From positions 1 to 64,000 of the forward strand of contig NZ_QKYU01000012.1 of NCBI RefSeq assembly GCF_003253705.1: a stretch of DNA of 64,000 bases. Direction: 5' to 3'. The first letter of the stretch is position 1. Every line of letters starts with the position of its first letter. The position numbers were made by a program, and so were the translations under genes. The notes beneath the pieces are model-generated. The model did not search any database and had not been told where the DNA came from. It saw only the letters and a program-made list of their open reading frames with translations. Source of the DNA: Humitalea rosea (lineage in GTDB: Bacteria > Pseudomonadota > Alphaproteobacteria > Acetobacterales > Acetobacteraceae). Below, one piece after another: positions 9,295 through 19,060 of this stretch.

Positions 9295-10770
9295 ATGTCC
9301 CACCCCGCCCGACGCCTGCCGCCGTGGCTTTTCCTGGCCGTGGCGCTGCTCCTGCCTGCCCTGGCCCTGGCCCAGCCAGCCAGCCGCGCCGTGGGGGAGC
9401 GGGAGGCGGTGATCGCCAATGAAACCGGGCTTGGGATACGCGAACTCTACGTGCGGCCGGCGAATGGGGCCGACCCCGGGCCGGAGCGGCTGAGCAACGA
9501 GGTGGTGCTTCCCGGCACCAGCTTCCGCGCCCGGCTTGGGCGCCAGGCCAATTGCAGCTTCGATATCCGTGCCGTGTTCATGGACAACAGCGTGGTCGAG
9601 CGCCGCGCGGTCGATCTCTGCCGCAATTCCCGCGTCATCTATGGCGACCCGAGCGCGCCGCTGCGCGAGGCGATGATCACGAACTTCACCGACCTCTCGA
9701 TCCAGTACCTTTACGCCGCCCCGCCCGGTGCGGCCGACCGTGGCCCCGACCGGCTGGGCAATGAGGTGATCGGCGCCGGTGACAGCTTCCGCATGCGGCT
9801 TGGCCGCCGGCGCGACTGCATCTTCGACATGGTCGCGGTCTTCGAGGATGAGACCGAGGAGCAGCGCGACCGGCAGGACCTCTGCCGCAGCCAGCGCGTC
9901 AGCTTCGGCGACCCGAGCGTGCCGCTGCGCGAGGTGACCATCAGCAACGAGGGGCAGGCGGCGATCCAGCGCCTCTTCGCTTCGCCGCCGGAAGCCGGGC
10001 AGCCCGGCCCCGACCGGCTGGTCGAGGGCGAGTTGGCACCCGGCGACTCCTACCGCATCCGCATCCGCGGCCGCGCCTGCGTGGTGGATATCCGCGCCGA
10101 ATACGATGGCTATGACGCCGAGACCCAGACCGCCGTCGACATCTGCGCGATCAGCCGCGTCGCCTTCGACGGCAGCCTGCGGCCGCGCCGGGAGGCGCGG
10201 CCGATCACCCTGGTCAACCGCCATGGCGCGACGGTGCGGGAGGCCTATGTCTCGCTGACCGCCGCCGAGGACTGGGGCGAGGACCGCTTGGGCGAAACCG
10301 TGCTGGAACGGGGCCGGCGCCTGCCCTTCACCATCGCCGCGGACTGCCAGGTCGATATCCGCGTCGTCTTCGCCAATGGCGCCGCCGAGGAGCGGCGCGA
10401 GGTGGATATCTGCACCAACCCCGTGGTGGTGCTTCGCCCGGGCTGGACGGTCGCCGAGACGCTGGATGCCGATGTGGCCGAACCCGCCACCGCGCCCCCT
10501 GCCCCGCTGCCGCCGCCCACCCCCGGCAGCATCCGCATCCGGAACCAAAGCAGCGTGCCGATGGTGCAGCTGTTCACCGATGCCCCCGGCACCCCGCGCG
10601 GGCCGGACCGGCTGGGCGCCACCGTCCTCGGCGCCGGCGAGACGCTGGACTTCCACCCTCCTGAGGGTGTCGGTTGCCTCGCGGACCTGTTCGCGGTCTT
10701 CCGCGATGGGCAGGAGGTGGCGCGCCCCGCGCTCGACCTCTGCGCCGGCCAGGAGGTGAGCCTGCCATGA
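9295..10770 (+). CDS. Exported five-repeat protein with paired cysteines (unnamed family)
   Basis: 491 residues with a signal peptide (WLFLAVALLLPALALAQ, cleavage near residue 27). The rest is five copies of a domain of about 80 residues, at roughly 37-117, 124-204, 212-292, 301-380 and 412-490. Each copy has an N-terminal strand such as ANETG or SNEGQ, a GPDRLG-type turn (GPERLS, GPDRLG, GPDRLV, GEDRLG, GPDRLG), a VL..G..F segment, then CxxDI, a DG-type turn and a D(L/I)C end. The cysteines are at 87/109, 175/197, 262/284, 351/373 and 461/483, always 22 apart, so one disulfide per domain is likely. A proline-rich linker (about 396-411) precedes the fifth copy. It is the first gene of an operon with an EF-hand protein. 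I do not recognise the family; a periplasmic or surface binding protein is plausible. Confidence 0.88.
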   Translation: MSHPARRLPPWLFLAVALLLPALALAQPASRAVGEREAVIANETGLGIRELYVRPANGADPGPERLSNEVVLPGTSFRARLGRQANCSFDIRAVFMDNSVVERRAVDLCRNSRVIYGDPSAPLREAMITNFTDLSIQYLYAAPPGAADRGPDRLGNEVIGAGDSFRMRLGRRRDCIFDMVAVFEDETEEQRDRQDLCRSQRVSFGDPSVPLREVTISNEGQAAIQRLFASPPEAGQPGPDRLVEGELAPGDSYRIRIRGRACVVDIRAEYDGYDAETQTAVDICAISRVAFDGSLRPRREARPITLVNRHGATVREAYVSLTAAEDWGEDRLGETVLERGRRLPFTIAADCQVDIRVVFANGAAEERREVDICTNPVVVLRPGWTVAETLDADVAEPATAPPAPLPPPTPGSIRIRNQSSVPMVQLFTDAPGTPRGPDRLGATVLGAGETLDFHPPEGVGCLADLFAVFRDGQEVARPALDLCAGQEVSLP

Positions 10771-11588
10771 TCCGAGCCCTTGTCGCGGCGATGCTGGTCT
10801 CCGTCCCAGCACTGGCCCAGGGCACGCCCGAGGCGCTGCGCGGCTCCTGGTTCGGCCCGGACTGCGCCGCCCCGCGCAGCATGCTGCACATCACCGCCCG
10901 GGCTGCGGCGACGCTGCCACTGGAGGGGGCGGCGGCGCTGCTGCGCTTCATCGCCATCGACGAGGCGGGCGGCTGGACCATCGGCAGCGGTGAGGGCGCG
11001 ACACCCCCCCGCCTCGCGCTGCGGCCGGCGGGCGAGGGGCTCGAGACCGTCGAGCCCAGCCGCAAGACCCGTGACGACCGCCTGCCGGGCGGTGCGCCGG
11101 TGACGATTTGGCACCGCTGCCCCACGCCGCCCGGCAGCTTCGCGATCCTGCATGGCGAGGGTCTGGCCTTCATGGGCACGCTGGAGCGGATCGAGGCGGG
11201 CTGCGGCGGCCCGGCTGAGCCCTGCCTCGCCGCCCTGCTCGCGGCCGGGGACCTGACCGGCGACGGGCTTTTGAGCTCGGCCGAGGTCGCGCGACTGCTG
11301 CGTGGTGCGGCCTGGGTGGTGGCGGCCCAGGGCGGCGCCGATACCCAGACCCTGGCGATGACCAATGGCGCCGCCGGCCTCGGCGGATTGCTGGCGGCGC
11401 GGCTGCTGGTGGAGAGCCTGGATTACGACGGCGACGGCCGGATCTCGGCCGCCGAGCTGCGGCAGGACCGCGCGCCCCTGCCGAGCGGCGCGGGCGATGC
11501 CGCGGGCCGCCCCATCCCCACCGAGGGGATGACCGAGGGCGCGGGGCTGCTGCTGCGCGGCGTGATGGAGGGGGTGGTCTCGCGCTGA
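10767..11588 (+). CDS. Secreted EF-hand domain protein
   Basis: 273 residues with a short signal peptide (MIRALVAAMLVSVPALAQ). The middle region (about 21-150) is not recognised and holds four cysteines at 33, 118, 146 and 153. Two EF-hand calcium loops follow: DLTGDGLLSSAE at 162-173 and DYDGDGRISAAE at 219-230. The second has all usual ligand positions. The first has Thr at position 3, which is tolerated. The ATG at 10767 overlaps the preceding stop (ATGA), so it is translationally coupled to the five-repeat protein. The function is unknown; a calcium-dependent periplasmic role with its neighbour is an inference. Confidence 0.82.
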   Translation: MIRALVAAMLVSVPALAQGTPEALRGSWFGPDCAAPRSMLHITARAAATLPLEGAAALLRFIAIDEAGGWTIGSGEGATPPRLALRPAGEGLETVEPSRKTRDDRLPGGAPVTIWHRCPTPPGSFAILHGEGLAFMGTLERIEAGCGGPAEPCLAALLAAGDLTGDGLLSSAEVARLLRGAAWVVAAQGGADTQTLAMTNGAAGLGGLLAARLLVESLDYDGDGRISAAELRQDRAPLPSGAGDAAGRPIPTEGMTEGAGLLLRGVMEGVVSR

Positions 11589-12211
11589 TGGTGCGGCTGG
11601 TCCTGGTCGGCGCCGGCGGTCATGCGCGGGTGGTGCTGGAGTTGCTGCGCGCCGCGGGGTGGTTCGAGGTCGTGGGCGTCATCGATGCCCGGCCCGATGC
11701 CGCCCCCATCGGCGGCCTGCCGATCCTGGGCGGCGAGGAGGTGCTGCCGCGTCTGCGGGCCGAGGGCATCGCCCAGGCGCTGATCGCCATCGGCGACAAT
11801 GTGGCGCGGGACCGGCTGGGCACGCGGCTCGCGGCCCTGGGCTTCTCGTTTCCGGTCGCGGTGCATCCCGCGGCGCTGGTCGCGCCCAGCGCCCGGCTGG
11901 GGGCGGGGGTGGTCGTCATGGCGCGGGCGGTGGTCGGCACCGATGCGACGGTCGAGGACCTGGCCATCATCAATACCGGCGCGATCCTGGAGCATGACGG
12001 GCGCGTGGGCCGCGCCGCGCATCTGGCCCCCGGATCGATCCTGGCCGGCGGCGTGCGCATCGGGGCGCGGACCCTGGTCGGCGTGGGCGCGGCACTCTGC
12101 CCCGGGGTTGCGATCGGCGCCGATGCGGTGGTGGGCGCCGGGGCGGCGGTGGTCGCGGATGTGCCGCAGGGCGCCCGGGTCGGGGGCGTGCCGGCGCGGC
12201 GGATCAGTTGA
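11588..12211 (+). CDS. Sugar O-/N-acyltransferase of the NeuD/PglD type
   Basis: 207 residues. The N-terminal part is a small Rossmann domain that binds the sugar substrate (VRLVLVGAGGHARVVLELLRA), and the C-terminal part is a left-handed beta helix of hexapeptide repeats from about residue 95 to 200. A conserved His is in ALILEHDGRVG-like position (INTGAILEHDG), matching the general base of PglD, and the tail GVPARRI is typical. Such enzymes use acetyl-CoA to acylate sialic acids or nucleotide amino-sugars for surface glycans. Its start overlaps the previous stop by one base (TGATG), placing it third in the operon from 9295. No other glycan genes are nearby, so the substrate is open. Confidence 0.85.
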   Translation: MVRLVLVGAGGHARVVLELLRAAGWFEVVGVIDARPDAAPIGGLPILGGEEVLPRLRAEGIAQALIAIGDNVARDRLGTRLAALGFSFPVAVHPAALVAPSARLGAGVVVMARAVVGTDATVEDLAIINTGAILEHDGRVGRAAHLAPGSILAGGVRIGARTLVGVGAALCPGVAIGADAVVGAGAAVVADVPQGARVGGVPARRIS

Positions 12212-12572
12212 CGGCGACAATCCGCCAGGCGGTGTCCCGCCCGCTGCGTCCGGTAAGGGTCAGGATTTCGCCCGGGCGCCAGCGGCCGTCGTAGCGGATG
12301 AGGGCGGCGAGCGGCGCGTCATCCGCCCCGGCCCCATCTTCATCCTGGAAGTGGATGCGCCAGCCGGACTCTTCATCGTATTGCACATCGCCCACCTCCA
12401 CCGGATCGCCGGGGCGGTAGCGGCGCGCGGGCCAGGGGGTGGGGTCGGCGGCCCAGGCGGCGGGGTCCGGCCGGCCGTCGCGGTCCAGCGCCAGATCAAG
12501 CTCGAACCGGTGATCCGGGCTTCCCTGCGGATGCTGCGGCCCGGAGGCCAGGACCAAGGTGACGGTCGGCAA
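12204..12572 (-). CDS. Hypothetical protein
   Basis: 122 residues, rich in Asp, Pro and Trp and acidic overall, without a signal peptide or membrane segment. It begins MPTVTLVLASGPQHPQG and contains the repeated-looking pieces YRPGDPVEVGDVQYDEESGW and WRPGEILTLTGRSGRD, both with RPGE/RPGD turns, so a small beta-rich fold is likely. It overlaps the end of the convergent acyltransferase gene by eight bases and starts about 39 bases after kup on the same strand, so it may be cotranscribed with kup. The family is not recognised. Coding is supported by codon use and by the lack of a better reading in this stretch. Confidence 0.68.
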   Translation of the reverse strand: MPTVTLVLASGPQHPQGSPDHRFELDLALDRDGRPDPAAWAADPTPWPARRYRPGDPVEVGDVQYDEESGWRIHFQDEDGAGADDAPLAALIRYDGRWRPGEILTLTGRSGRDTAWRIVAVN

Positions 12573-12611
12573 GGCGGCAACTCCTTCATCCAGCGCGCGG
12601 CCGTCGAACCT

Positions 12612-14486
12612 TCAGATGGCGACGCGCACGCCGAGCTCCACCACGCGATCGGACGGTATCCGGAAGAACTCGGTGGCGGGCACGGCGTTGCGGCTGAGCA
12701 CCGAGAAAACCCATTGGCGCCACCGCGGCATCTTCGGCACCACCGCCGCCACCAAGGTTTCGCGGCCGAGGAAGTAGGACGCCTGCATGGCCTCGAAATC
12801 CACACCTTCCTCGCGCAGCGTCTCCAGTTCGCGCGGAATATTGGGGCTTTCCTGGAAGCCATAGTGCAGCATGACGCGATGGATGCCGGGGGCAAGCTCG
12901 GCCACCTCGCGCCGGACCACCGCCTCGGGCACGTCCTCGTTGATGACGGTGACGAAGAGCACCCGCTCGTGCAGCACCTTGTTGTGCTTGAGGTTGTGCA
13001 GCAGCGCATTCGGCACGTAATCGGCCTGCCCCGTCATGAAGACCGCGATGCCGGGCACCCGTATGATGGATTTGGACTGCGGCAGACGCGCGAGGAAGGA
13101 TTTCAGCGGCAGGCTGTCCTGGCGGAAGCGGGCGAACAGCAGATCCCGCCCGCGCTTCCATGTCGTCATCATCGTGAACAGCAGCGCGCCGAGGACCAAG
13201 GGCACCCAGCCGCCATCGGGGATCTTCAGCACGTTGGAGATGAAGAAGGCCGCATCCAGCGCGCACAGCGGCACGAACACCGCAAGAACCAGCGGCCAGG
13301 ACCAGCCGAAGGTGCGGCGGAACACCAGCGTCGCCAGGATTGAGGTGCAGATGAAGGTGCCGGTCACCGCGATGCCATAGGCGGCGGCCAGGTTGTCGCT
13401 GGTGCGGAAGGCGCCGACCAGGACCAGCACGCCGACCAGCAGGGCGAAATTGATCTGCGGCAGATAGATCTGACCTTCCTCGGTCTCGCTGGTGTGGCGC
13501 ACCTCCAGCCGCGGCAGCCAGCCGAGCTGCACGCATTGCCGGGCGATGGAATAGGCGCCCGAGATCATCGCCTGGCTGGCGATGATGGTGGCGGCCGTCG
13601 CCAGGATCACCAGCGGCAGGCGAGCCCATTCCGGGGCGAGCAGGAAGAAGGGGTTTTCGATCGAGGCCGGATTGGACAGCAGCAGCGCCCCCTGGCCGAA
13701 GTAGTTCAGCGCGAGGCAGGGCAGCACGAAGGCAATCCAGGCGATGCGGATCGGCCGGGCGCCGAAATGGCCCATGTCGGCGTAGAGCGCCTCCGCCCCC
13801 GTCACCGCCAGCACCACCGAGCCCAAAGCGATGAAGGCCGCGAATTTGTAGGTGATGCAGAACTGCACCGCGAAATGCGGCGAGAGCGCGCCCAGGATTT
13901 CCGGCGCCTGGGCAATCTCGATCAGCCCGAGCAGCCCGATGACCGAGAACCACACCGCGCAGACCGGCCCGAACACCACGCCCATGCTGTGGGTGCCGCG
14001 GTACTGGACGAAGAACAGGATGAGCAGCACCACGACCGAGATCGGCAGCACCACCTCCTCGAAGCCGGGGGAGATGATCTTCAGCCCCTCGACCGCCGAA
14101 AGCACCGAGATCGCCGGGGTGATCACCCCATCGCCGAAGAACAGGCAGGCGCCGGCGACGCCGATCGCGCCCACCGCGAAGCGGCCATTGGCGGTGGTCA
14201 TGGTCCGCTGGGCCAGCGCCGTCAGGGCCAGGATACCGCCCTCGCCCCTGTTGTCGGCGCGCATGACGAAGAGGACGTATTTGACCGTGACCACCAGGAT
14301 CAGCGACCAGAAGATCAGGCTGAGCAGCCCCAGGATCTCCCAGCGCTCAAGCCCGTTGTCGCTGAAATGCAGGGCCGCCGCCCGCATCGCATAGAGCGGG
14401 CTGGTGCCGATGTCGCCATAGACCACCCCCAGGACGCCCAGAAGAACAGCGCGATTGAGCGGACGCGGGGCCTGCGTTTGGGTCAT
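12612..14486 (-). CDS. kup: Low-affinity potassium transporter Kup (KUP/HAK/KT family)
   Basis: 624 residues, the normal Kup length. It is an inner-membrane K+/H+ symporter with about 12 transmembrane helices in the first 440 residues and a soluble C-terminal domain. Signature segments are [15 protein letters not shown] at residues 19-33, [33 protein letters not shown] and [13 protein letters not shown]. The C-terminal domain includes [11 protein letters not shown] and ends in a strand-rich stretch near [11 protein letters not shown]. The ATG is at 14486. It is separated from the amino-acid transporter upstream by about 90 bases in which nothing else was seen. Regulation is not visible in the sequence. 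Confidence 0.96.
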   Translation of the reverse strand: MTQTQAPRPLNRAVLLGVLGVVYGDIGTSPLYAMRAAALHFSDNGLERWEILGLLSLIFWSLILVVTVKYVLFVMRADNRGEGGILALTALAQRTMTTANGRFAVGAIGVAGACLFFGDGVITPAISVLSAVEGLKIISPGFEEVVLPISVVVLLILFFVQYRGTHSMGVVFGPVCAVWFSVIGLLGLIEIAQAPEILGALSPHFAVQFCITYKFAAFIALGSVVLAVTGAEALYADMGHFGARPIRIAWIAFVLPCLALNYFGQGALLLSNPASIENPFFLLAPEWARLPLVILATAATIIASQAMISGAYSIARQCVQLGWLPRLEVRHTSETEEGQIYLPQINFALLVGVLVLVGAFRTSDNLAAAYGIAVTGTFICTSILATLVFRRTFGWSWPLVLAVFVPLCALDAAFFISNVLKIPDGGWVPLVLGALLFTMMTTWKRGRDLLFARFRQDSLPLKSFLARLPQSKSIIRVPGIAVFMTGQADYVPNALLHNLKHNKVLHERVLFVTVINEDVPEAVVRREVAELAPGIHRVMLHYGFQESPNIPRELETLREEGVDFEAMQASYFLGRETLVAAVVPKMPRWRQWVFSVLSRNAVPATEFFRIPSDRVVELGVRVAI

Positions 14487-14577
14487 TCCAGAGTCTCAGA
14501 GGGTTGGGGGCGCATCCTGCGGCGGCAGCCATAGGCCGAGCCCGGCCAAGGGCGCAAGCGCGTGGGCTCCCGGCCCC

Positions 14578-15366
<789 letters not shown>

Positions 15367-15382
15367 GAATGGATCTCCGGGG

Positions 15383-16504
15383 TCAACGACGGCGGTTGTT
15401 CAGCGTGGCCTCGAGGCTTTGGCTGTATCTCGACATGGCAAAGCAGAAGCAGAAGTAGATCAGGGCGATGAAGATGTAGACCTCGACGCCGAAACCCTGC
15501 CACGCGGGCTCGACGATCGCCGTCTTGCCGGCGGTCAGCAGGTCGAAGATGCCGATGATCAGCACCAGCGACGTGTCCTTGAAGAAGCCGATGAAGGTGT
15601 TGACCAGGGGCGGGATCACCGTCCGCAGCGCCTGCGGCAGCACGATCAGCCCGGTCTTCTGCCAATAGGACAGGCCCATGGCATCGGCGGCCTCGTATTG
15701 CCCCTTGGGCAGCGCCTGCAACCCGGCGCGAACGACCTCGGCCAGATAGGCGGCGGCGAAGAGGATGATCGCGACCTGCGCGCGCAGCAGCTTGTCGATG
15801 TTCATGCCGTCCGGCAGGAACAGCGGAAACATGACGCTGGCCATGAACAGCAGGCTGATCAGCGGCACGCCGCGGATCAGCTCGACATAGACGATGCAGA
15901 TCATCTTGATCGCCGGCATCTTCGACCGCCGGCCGAGCGCCACCAGGATCGACAGCGGAAAGGCGAAGGCGATGCCGAAGGTCGAGAGGATCAGCGTGAT
16001 CGGCAGCCCACCCCAGCGTTCCTGCGGCACGAAGCTCATGCTGAGGACGCCGCCCCACATCAGCACCCCGATCACGGCCAGGGTCACGATCCAGATCAGG
16101 CCAAGCTCCGCCCGCCAGAACCGGCGCATGGCGCTGACGATGTAGAGGCCGATGAACAGCAGGCAGACCAGCAGCGGCCGCCACTGCTCCTCATACGGGT
16201 AGGTGCCGAAGAGGATGAAGCGGTGCTTCTCGGTGATCACCGCCCAGCAGGCGCCGACCCCCTTGAGGTCCCGGCAGGCCTGGGTCTGGTTGTTCGGCAC
16301 CGACCAGATCGCGTTGACGAAGGCCCAGTCGATGAAGCCGAGCGCCCAGGTGATGATGAAATAGGCGAGCAGCAAAGTGACGGCGGTCGAGGCCCAGCCT
16401 GAGAACAGGTTGGCGCGCGCCCAGGCCCAGGGCCCGGTGGTGCTGATCGGGGCGCGGCGCGATGCCGTGGGGGTCGGCACGGGGCCGGCGGTGATGTCGC
16501 TCAT
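15383..16504 (-). CDS. aapM: General L-amino acid ABC transporter permease AapM
   Basis: 373 residues with multiple transmembrane segments. It is longer than ordinary His/Glu permeases because of extra N-terminal helices and a periplasmic loop containing [16 protein letters not shown], as in AapM. The permease EAA-type loop is [20 protein letters not shown] followed by [17 protein letters not shown]. It forms a heterodimer with AapQ in the inner membrane. It starts four bases after the aapQ stop, so the two are coupled. The specificity of the family is broad: acidic, basic and neutral L-amino acids. Confidence 0.94.
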   Translation of the reverse strand: MSDITAGPVPTPTASRRAPISTTGPWAWARANLFSGWASTAVTLLLAYFIITWALGFIDWAFVNAIWSVPNNQTQACRDLKGVGACWAVITEKHRFILFGTYPYEEQWRPLLVCLLFIGLYIVSAMRRFWRAELGLIWIVTLAVIGVLMWGGVLSMSFVPQERWGGLPITLILSTFGIAFAFPLSILVALGRRSKMPAIKMICIVYVELIRGVPLISLLFMASVMFPLFLPDGMNIDKLLRAQVAIILFAAAYLAEVVRAGLQALPKGQYEAADAMGLSYWQKTGLIVLPQALRTVIPPLVNTFIGFFKDTSLVLIIGIFDLLTAGKTAIVEPAWQGFGVEVYIFIALIYFCFCFAMSRYSQSLEATLNNRRR

Positions 16505-16508
16505 CGCC

Positions 16509-17708
16509 TTACCTTTCCACCAGCGTGATGCGTGCGTTGTACCAGTTCATGAACAGGCTGATCGACAGGCTGATCGTCAGGTACACGCCCATGATGATCG
16601 CGATGCCCTCGATCGCCTGCCCGGTCTGGTTCAGCGTCGTGTTCGCGATGCTGACGATGTCCTGGTAGCCGATGGCGACGGCCAGCGAGGAGTTCTTCGT
16701 CAGGTTCAGGAACTGGCTCGTCATCGGCGGCACGATCACGCGCAGCGCCTGCGGCAGCACGATGCGGTTCAGCACCTGGCCGCGATGCAGGCCAAGCGCC
16801 TGTGCCGCCTCCCACTGCCCCTGGTGCACGGCGAGGATGCCGGCGCGCACGATCTCGGCGATGAAGCCGGCGGTATAGGTGACGAGCCCGATCAGCAGCG
16901 CGAAGTATTCCGGCGAGACATTCAGCCCGCCCGAGAAATTGAACCCGCGCAGGGCGGGGATGTCGGTGGTGAAGGGCGCGCCCAGCACCAGCCACACCGC
17001 GATCGGCAGGCCGAGCAGCAGGCCCAGGGCCCAGGGCCACAACGCCCGCGGCTGGCCATCGGCATATTGCTTCGCCCGCAATTGCTTCGCCACGAACCAC
17101 AGCGCGACGCAGCCGATCACGAACGCACCGAAGGCGGCGGTATGCGCGCTCTCCCAGTGGAAGAAAGGCAGCTTGAGGCCGCGGTTCGAAAGGAACACGC
17201 CGGTCGCCGGATTGATCGCCTGGCGCGGCCCGGGCAGCGATTGCAGGATCGTGTACCAGAACAGCAGTTGCAGCAGCAGCGGCACGTCGCGGATCACTTC
17301 GACGTAGATCGTGGCGATGCGGCCGACCAGCCAGTTCTTGGACAGGCGCGCGATGCCGATCACGGTGCCGAAGATCGTGGCGAGCACGACGCCCACCACC
17401 GCGACATTCAGCGTGTTCAGCACGCCGACCGTGAGCGCGCGCAGATAGGTGTCCCGCGGGGTATAGGAGATCAGGCTTTCGCCGATCGGCAACCCTGCCT
17501 CGCGGCCGAGGAAGCCGAAGCCGGTCGCGATGCGACGGACTTCGAGGTTGTGCTGCGTATTGCGGACCAGCCACCAGATGACGAAGACGATCGCGCTGAC
17601 GATCAGCACCTGCCACACGATGGCGCGGAACCGTTCATCCGCCCAGGAAAGCCGCAAACCTTTCTTCGGAGGGGCGCGAAGAAGGCGCGGATCGATTGTG
17701 CTGCTCAT
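16509..17708 (-). CDS. aapQ: General L-amino acid ABC transporter permease AapQ
   Basis: 399 residues, typical of AapQ. It begins MSSTIDPRLLRAPPKKG, then a first transmembrane helix, and has a long periplasmic region after TGFGFLGREAGLPIGESLI. The cytoplasmic EAA loop reads EIVRAGILAVHQGQWEAAQA followed by [20 protein letters not shown]. The region near residues 85-130 (LNTLNVAVVGVVLATIFG) matches the start of the permease core domain. It follows aapJ after a gap of 97 bases that carries two strong hairpins. Partner permease AapM follows directly. Confidence 0.94.
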   Translation of the reverse strand: MSSTIDPRLLRAPPKKGLRLSWADERFRAIVWQVLIVSAIVFVIWWLVRNTQHNLEVRRIATGFGFLGREAGLPIGESLISYTPRDTYLRALTVGVLNTLNVAVVGVVLATIFGTVIGIARLSKNWLVGRIATIYVEVIRDVPLLLQLLFWYTILQSLPGPRQAINPATGVFLSNRGLKLPFFHWESAHTAAFGAFVIGCVALWFVAKQLRAKQYADGQPRALWPWALGLLLGLPIAVWLVLGAPFTTDIPALRGFNFSGGLNVSPEYFALLIGLVTYTAGFIAEIVRAGILAVHQGQWEAAQALGLHRGQVLNRIVLPQALRVIVPPMTSQFLNLTKNSSLAVAIGYQDIVSIANTTLNQTGQAIEGIAIIMGVYLTISLSISLFMNWYNARITLVER

Positions 17709-17741
17709 CGGACTGCCCTCACCGCTGAACTTTCAGCCCGT

Positions 17742-17799
17742 ATGGCGCGCCGGGGCGCGCCATGGGCGAAGGGGGCCGGCGCTGAATGCCGCCGGCCCC
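17742..17799 (-). promoter_or_regulatory. Double hairpin between aapJ and aapQ
   Basis: Two perfect inverted repeats with 10-base arms lie just after the aapJ stop codon: ATGGCGCGCC with GGCGCGCCAT at 17742-17763 (2-base spacer), and GGGGCCGGCG with CGCCGGCCCC at 17772-17799 (8-base loop). Neither is followed by a T tract on the minus strand. Similar intercistronic structures after binding-protein genes are known to block 3' decay or partly stop transcription, which raises binding protein over permease. That role here is an inference. Confidence 0.6.
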
Positions 17800-17805
17800 A
17801 ACGGA

Positions 17806-18843
17806 TCACCGGAACGGCGGCGAGTATTGCAGCCCGCCCGGCGTGGTCCAAAGCGCATTCGGGCCGCGCTGGATGCCGATCGGGGTCAGGTTACGGGCGA
17901 AGACCTCGCCGTAGTTGCCCGTCGTCTTCAGCACCGACACGACCCAGTTCGGCTGAAGGCCGAGCATCTGCCCAAGCTCGCCGTTCTTGCCCAGCATGCG
18001 CTGGACCTCGGGGCGCGGATCGCTCGCCGCCGCCTGATCGACATTCGCGGCGGTCAGGCCGAATTCCTCGGCGCCGAGCAGGGCGAAATGCGTCCAGCGG
18101 ACGATGTCGGCGAATCGCTGGTCGCCGTGGCGCACCAGGGGGCCAAGCGGCTCCTTGCTGATGACGTCGGGCAGGATGACGTGGTCGGCCGGGCGCGGCT
18201 GCACCGCGCGCGTGGCCGCGAGGCCCGAGACGTCGGTGGTGTAGGCGTCGCAGCGGTTGGAGGTATAGGCGCCGACGACTTCCTCGATGCGCTCGATGAC
18301 CACCGGGCGGAATTCGATCCGGTTCGACCGGGCCCAGTCCGTGAGGTTCTGTTCCGTCGTCGTGCCCGGCTGCACGCAGATGGTGGCGCCGTTGAGTTCA
18401 CGGGCGGAGGTGAGGCCGAGGCTCGCCTTCACCATGAAGCCCTGGCCGTCATAGAAGGTGATGCCGGCGAAATCGAAGCCGAGCGAGGTGTCGCGCGACA
18501 GGGTCCAGGTGGTGTTGCGCACCAGCACATCGACTTCACCCGACTGCAGCGCCGTGAAGCGGCTCTGCGCCGTCAACGGCACGTAGCGGACCTTGGTCCC
18601 GTCGCCGAGGATCGCGGCGGCAATGGCGCGGCAATAATCGACGTCGAAGCCGCGCCAGACACCTTGGCTATCCGGCTGCGCGAAGCCGGCGAGGCCGGTG
18701 TTCACGCCACAGATCAGGTTCCCGCGGGAGCGGATGGTGTCGAGCATCGAGGTTGGCGTCTGCGCCTGGACCGGCGCGGACAGCGCGAGGCCGCCGAGGA
18801 GGACGGCGGCACCAACCGCCTTGGAAAGATGGCGCAGGGGCAT
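17806..18843 (-). CDS. aapJ: General L-amino acid ABC transporter substrate-binding protein AapJ
   Basis: 345 residues, close to the usual AapJ size. It is a periplasmic receptor with a signal peptide (VGAAVLLGGLALSAPVQAQ). Family features are MLDTIRSRGNLICGVNTGLAG, GFDVDYCRAIAAAILGD, the ligand-binding VDVLVRNTTWTLSRDTSLG and the two-cysteine YTSNRCDAYTTDVSGLAA region. The ATG at 18843 is chosen over the upstream 18924 reading because GGGAGAT sits about nine bases before it and the signal peptide begins there. It is the first gene of the aap operon; the promoter must lie between 18844 and the divergent gene starting at 19061. Confidence 0.94.
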   Translation of the reverse strand: MPLRHLSKAVGAAVLLGGLALSAPVQAQTPTSMLDTIRSRGNLICGVNTGLAGFAQPDSQGVWRGFDVDYCRAIAAAILGDGTKVRYVPLTAQSRFTALQSGEVDVLVRNTTWTLSRDTSLGFDFAGITFYDGQGFMVKASLGLTSARELNGATICVQPGTTTEQNLTDWARSNRIEFRPVVIERIEEVVGAYTSNRCDAYTTDVSGLAATRAVQPRPADHVILPDVISKEPLGPLVRHGDQRFADIVRWTHFALLGAEEFGLTAANVDQAAASDPRPEVQRMLGKNGELGQMLGLQPNWVVSVLKTTGNYGEVFARNLTPIGIQRGPNALWTTPGGLQYSPPFR

Positions 18844-19060
18844 AATAATGTGATCTCCCGATTTTGTTCTGATGCCCGGCCCAAAGCACTGGCCGGACGC
18901 CTTCCGTTGCCCATGCTGCGCCATGACTTCGCCACAATCAACTTTGCTCTCAGGTTAGCAACGGTTGCCCTTGCCGCTCCACCTCTGTGCAAGAAGTCCT
19001 AGCAATCCTTGGGCCAGGGCGCCTCTTCCCGCCCCGGCGGGGGGATGCGACACCTTGCGG

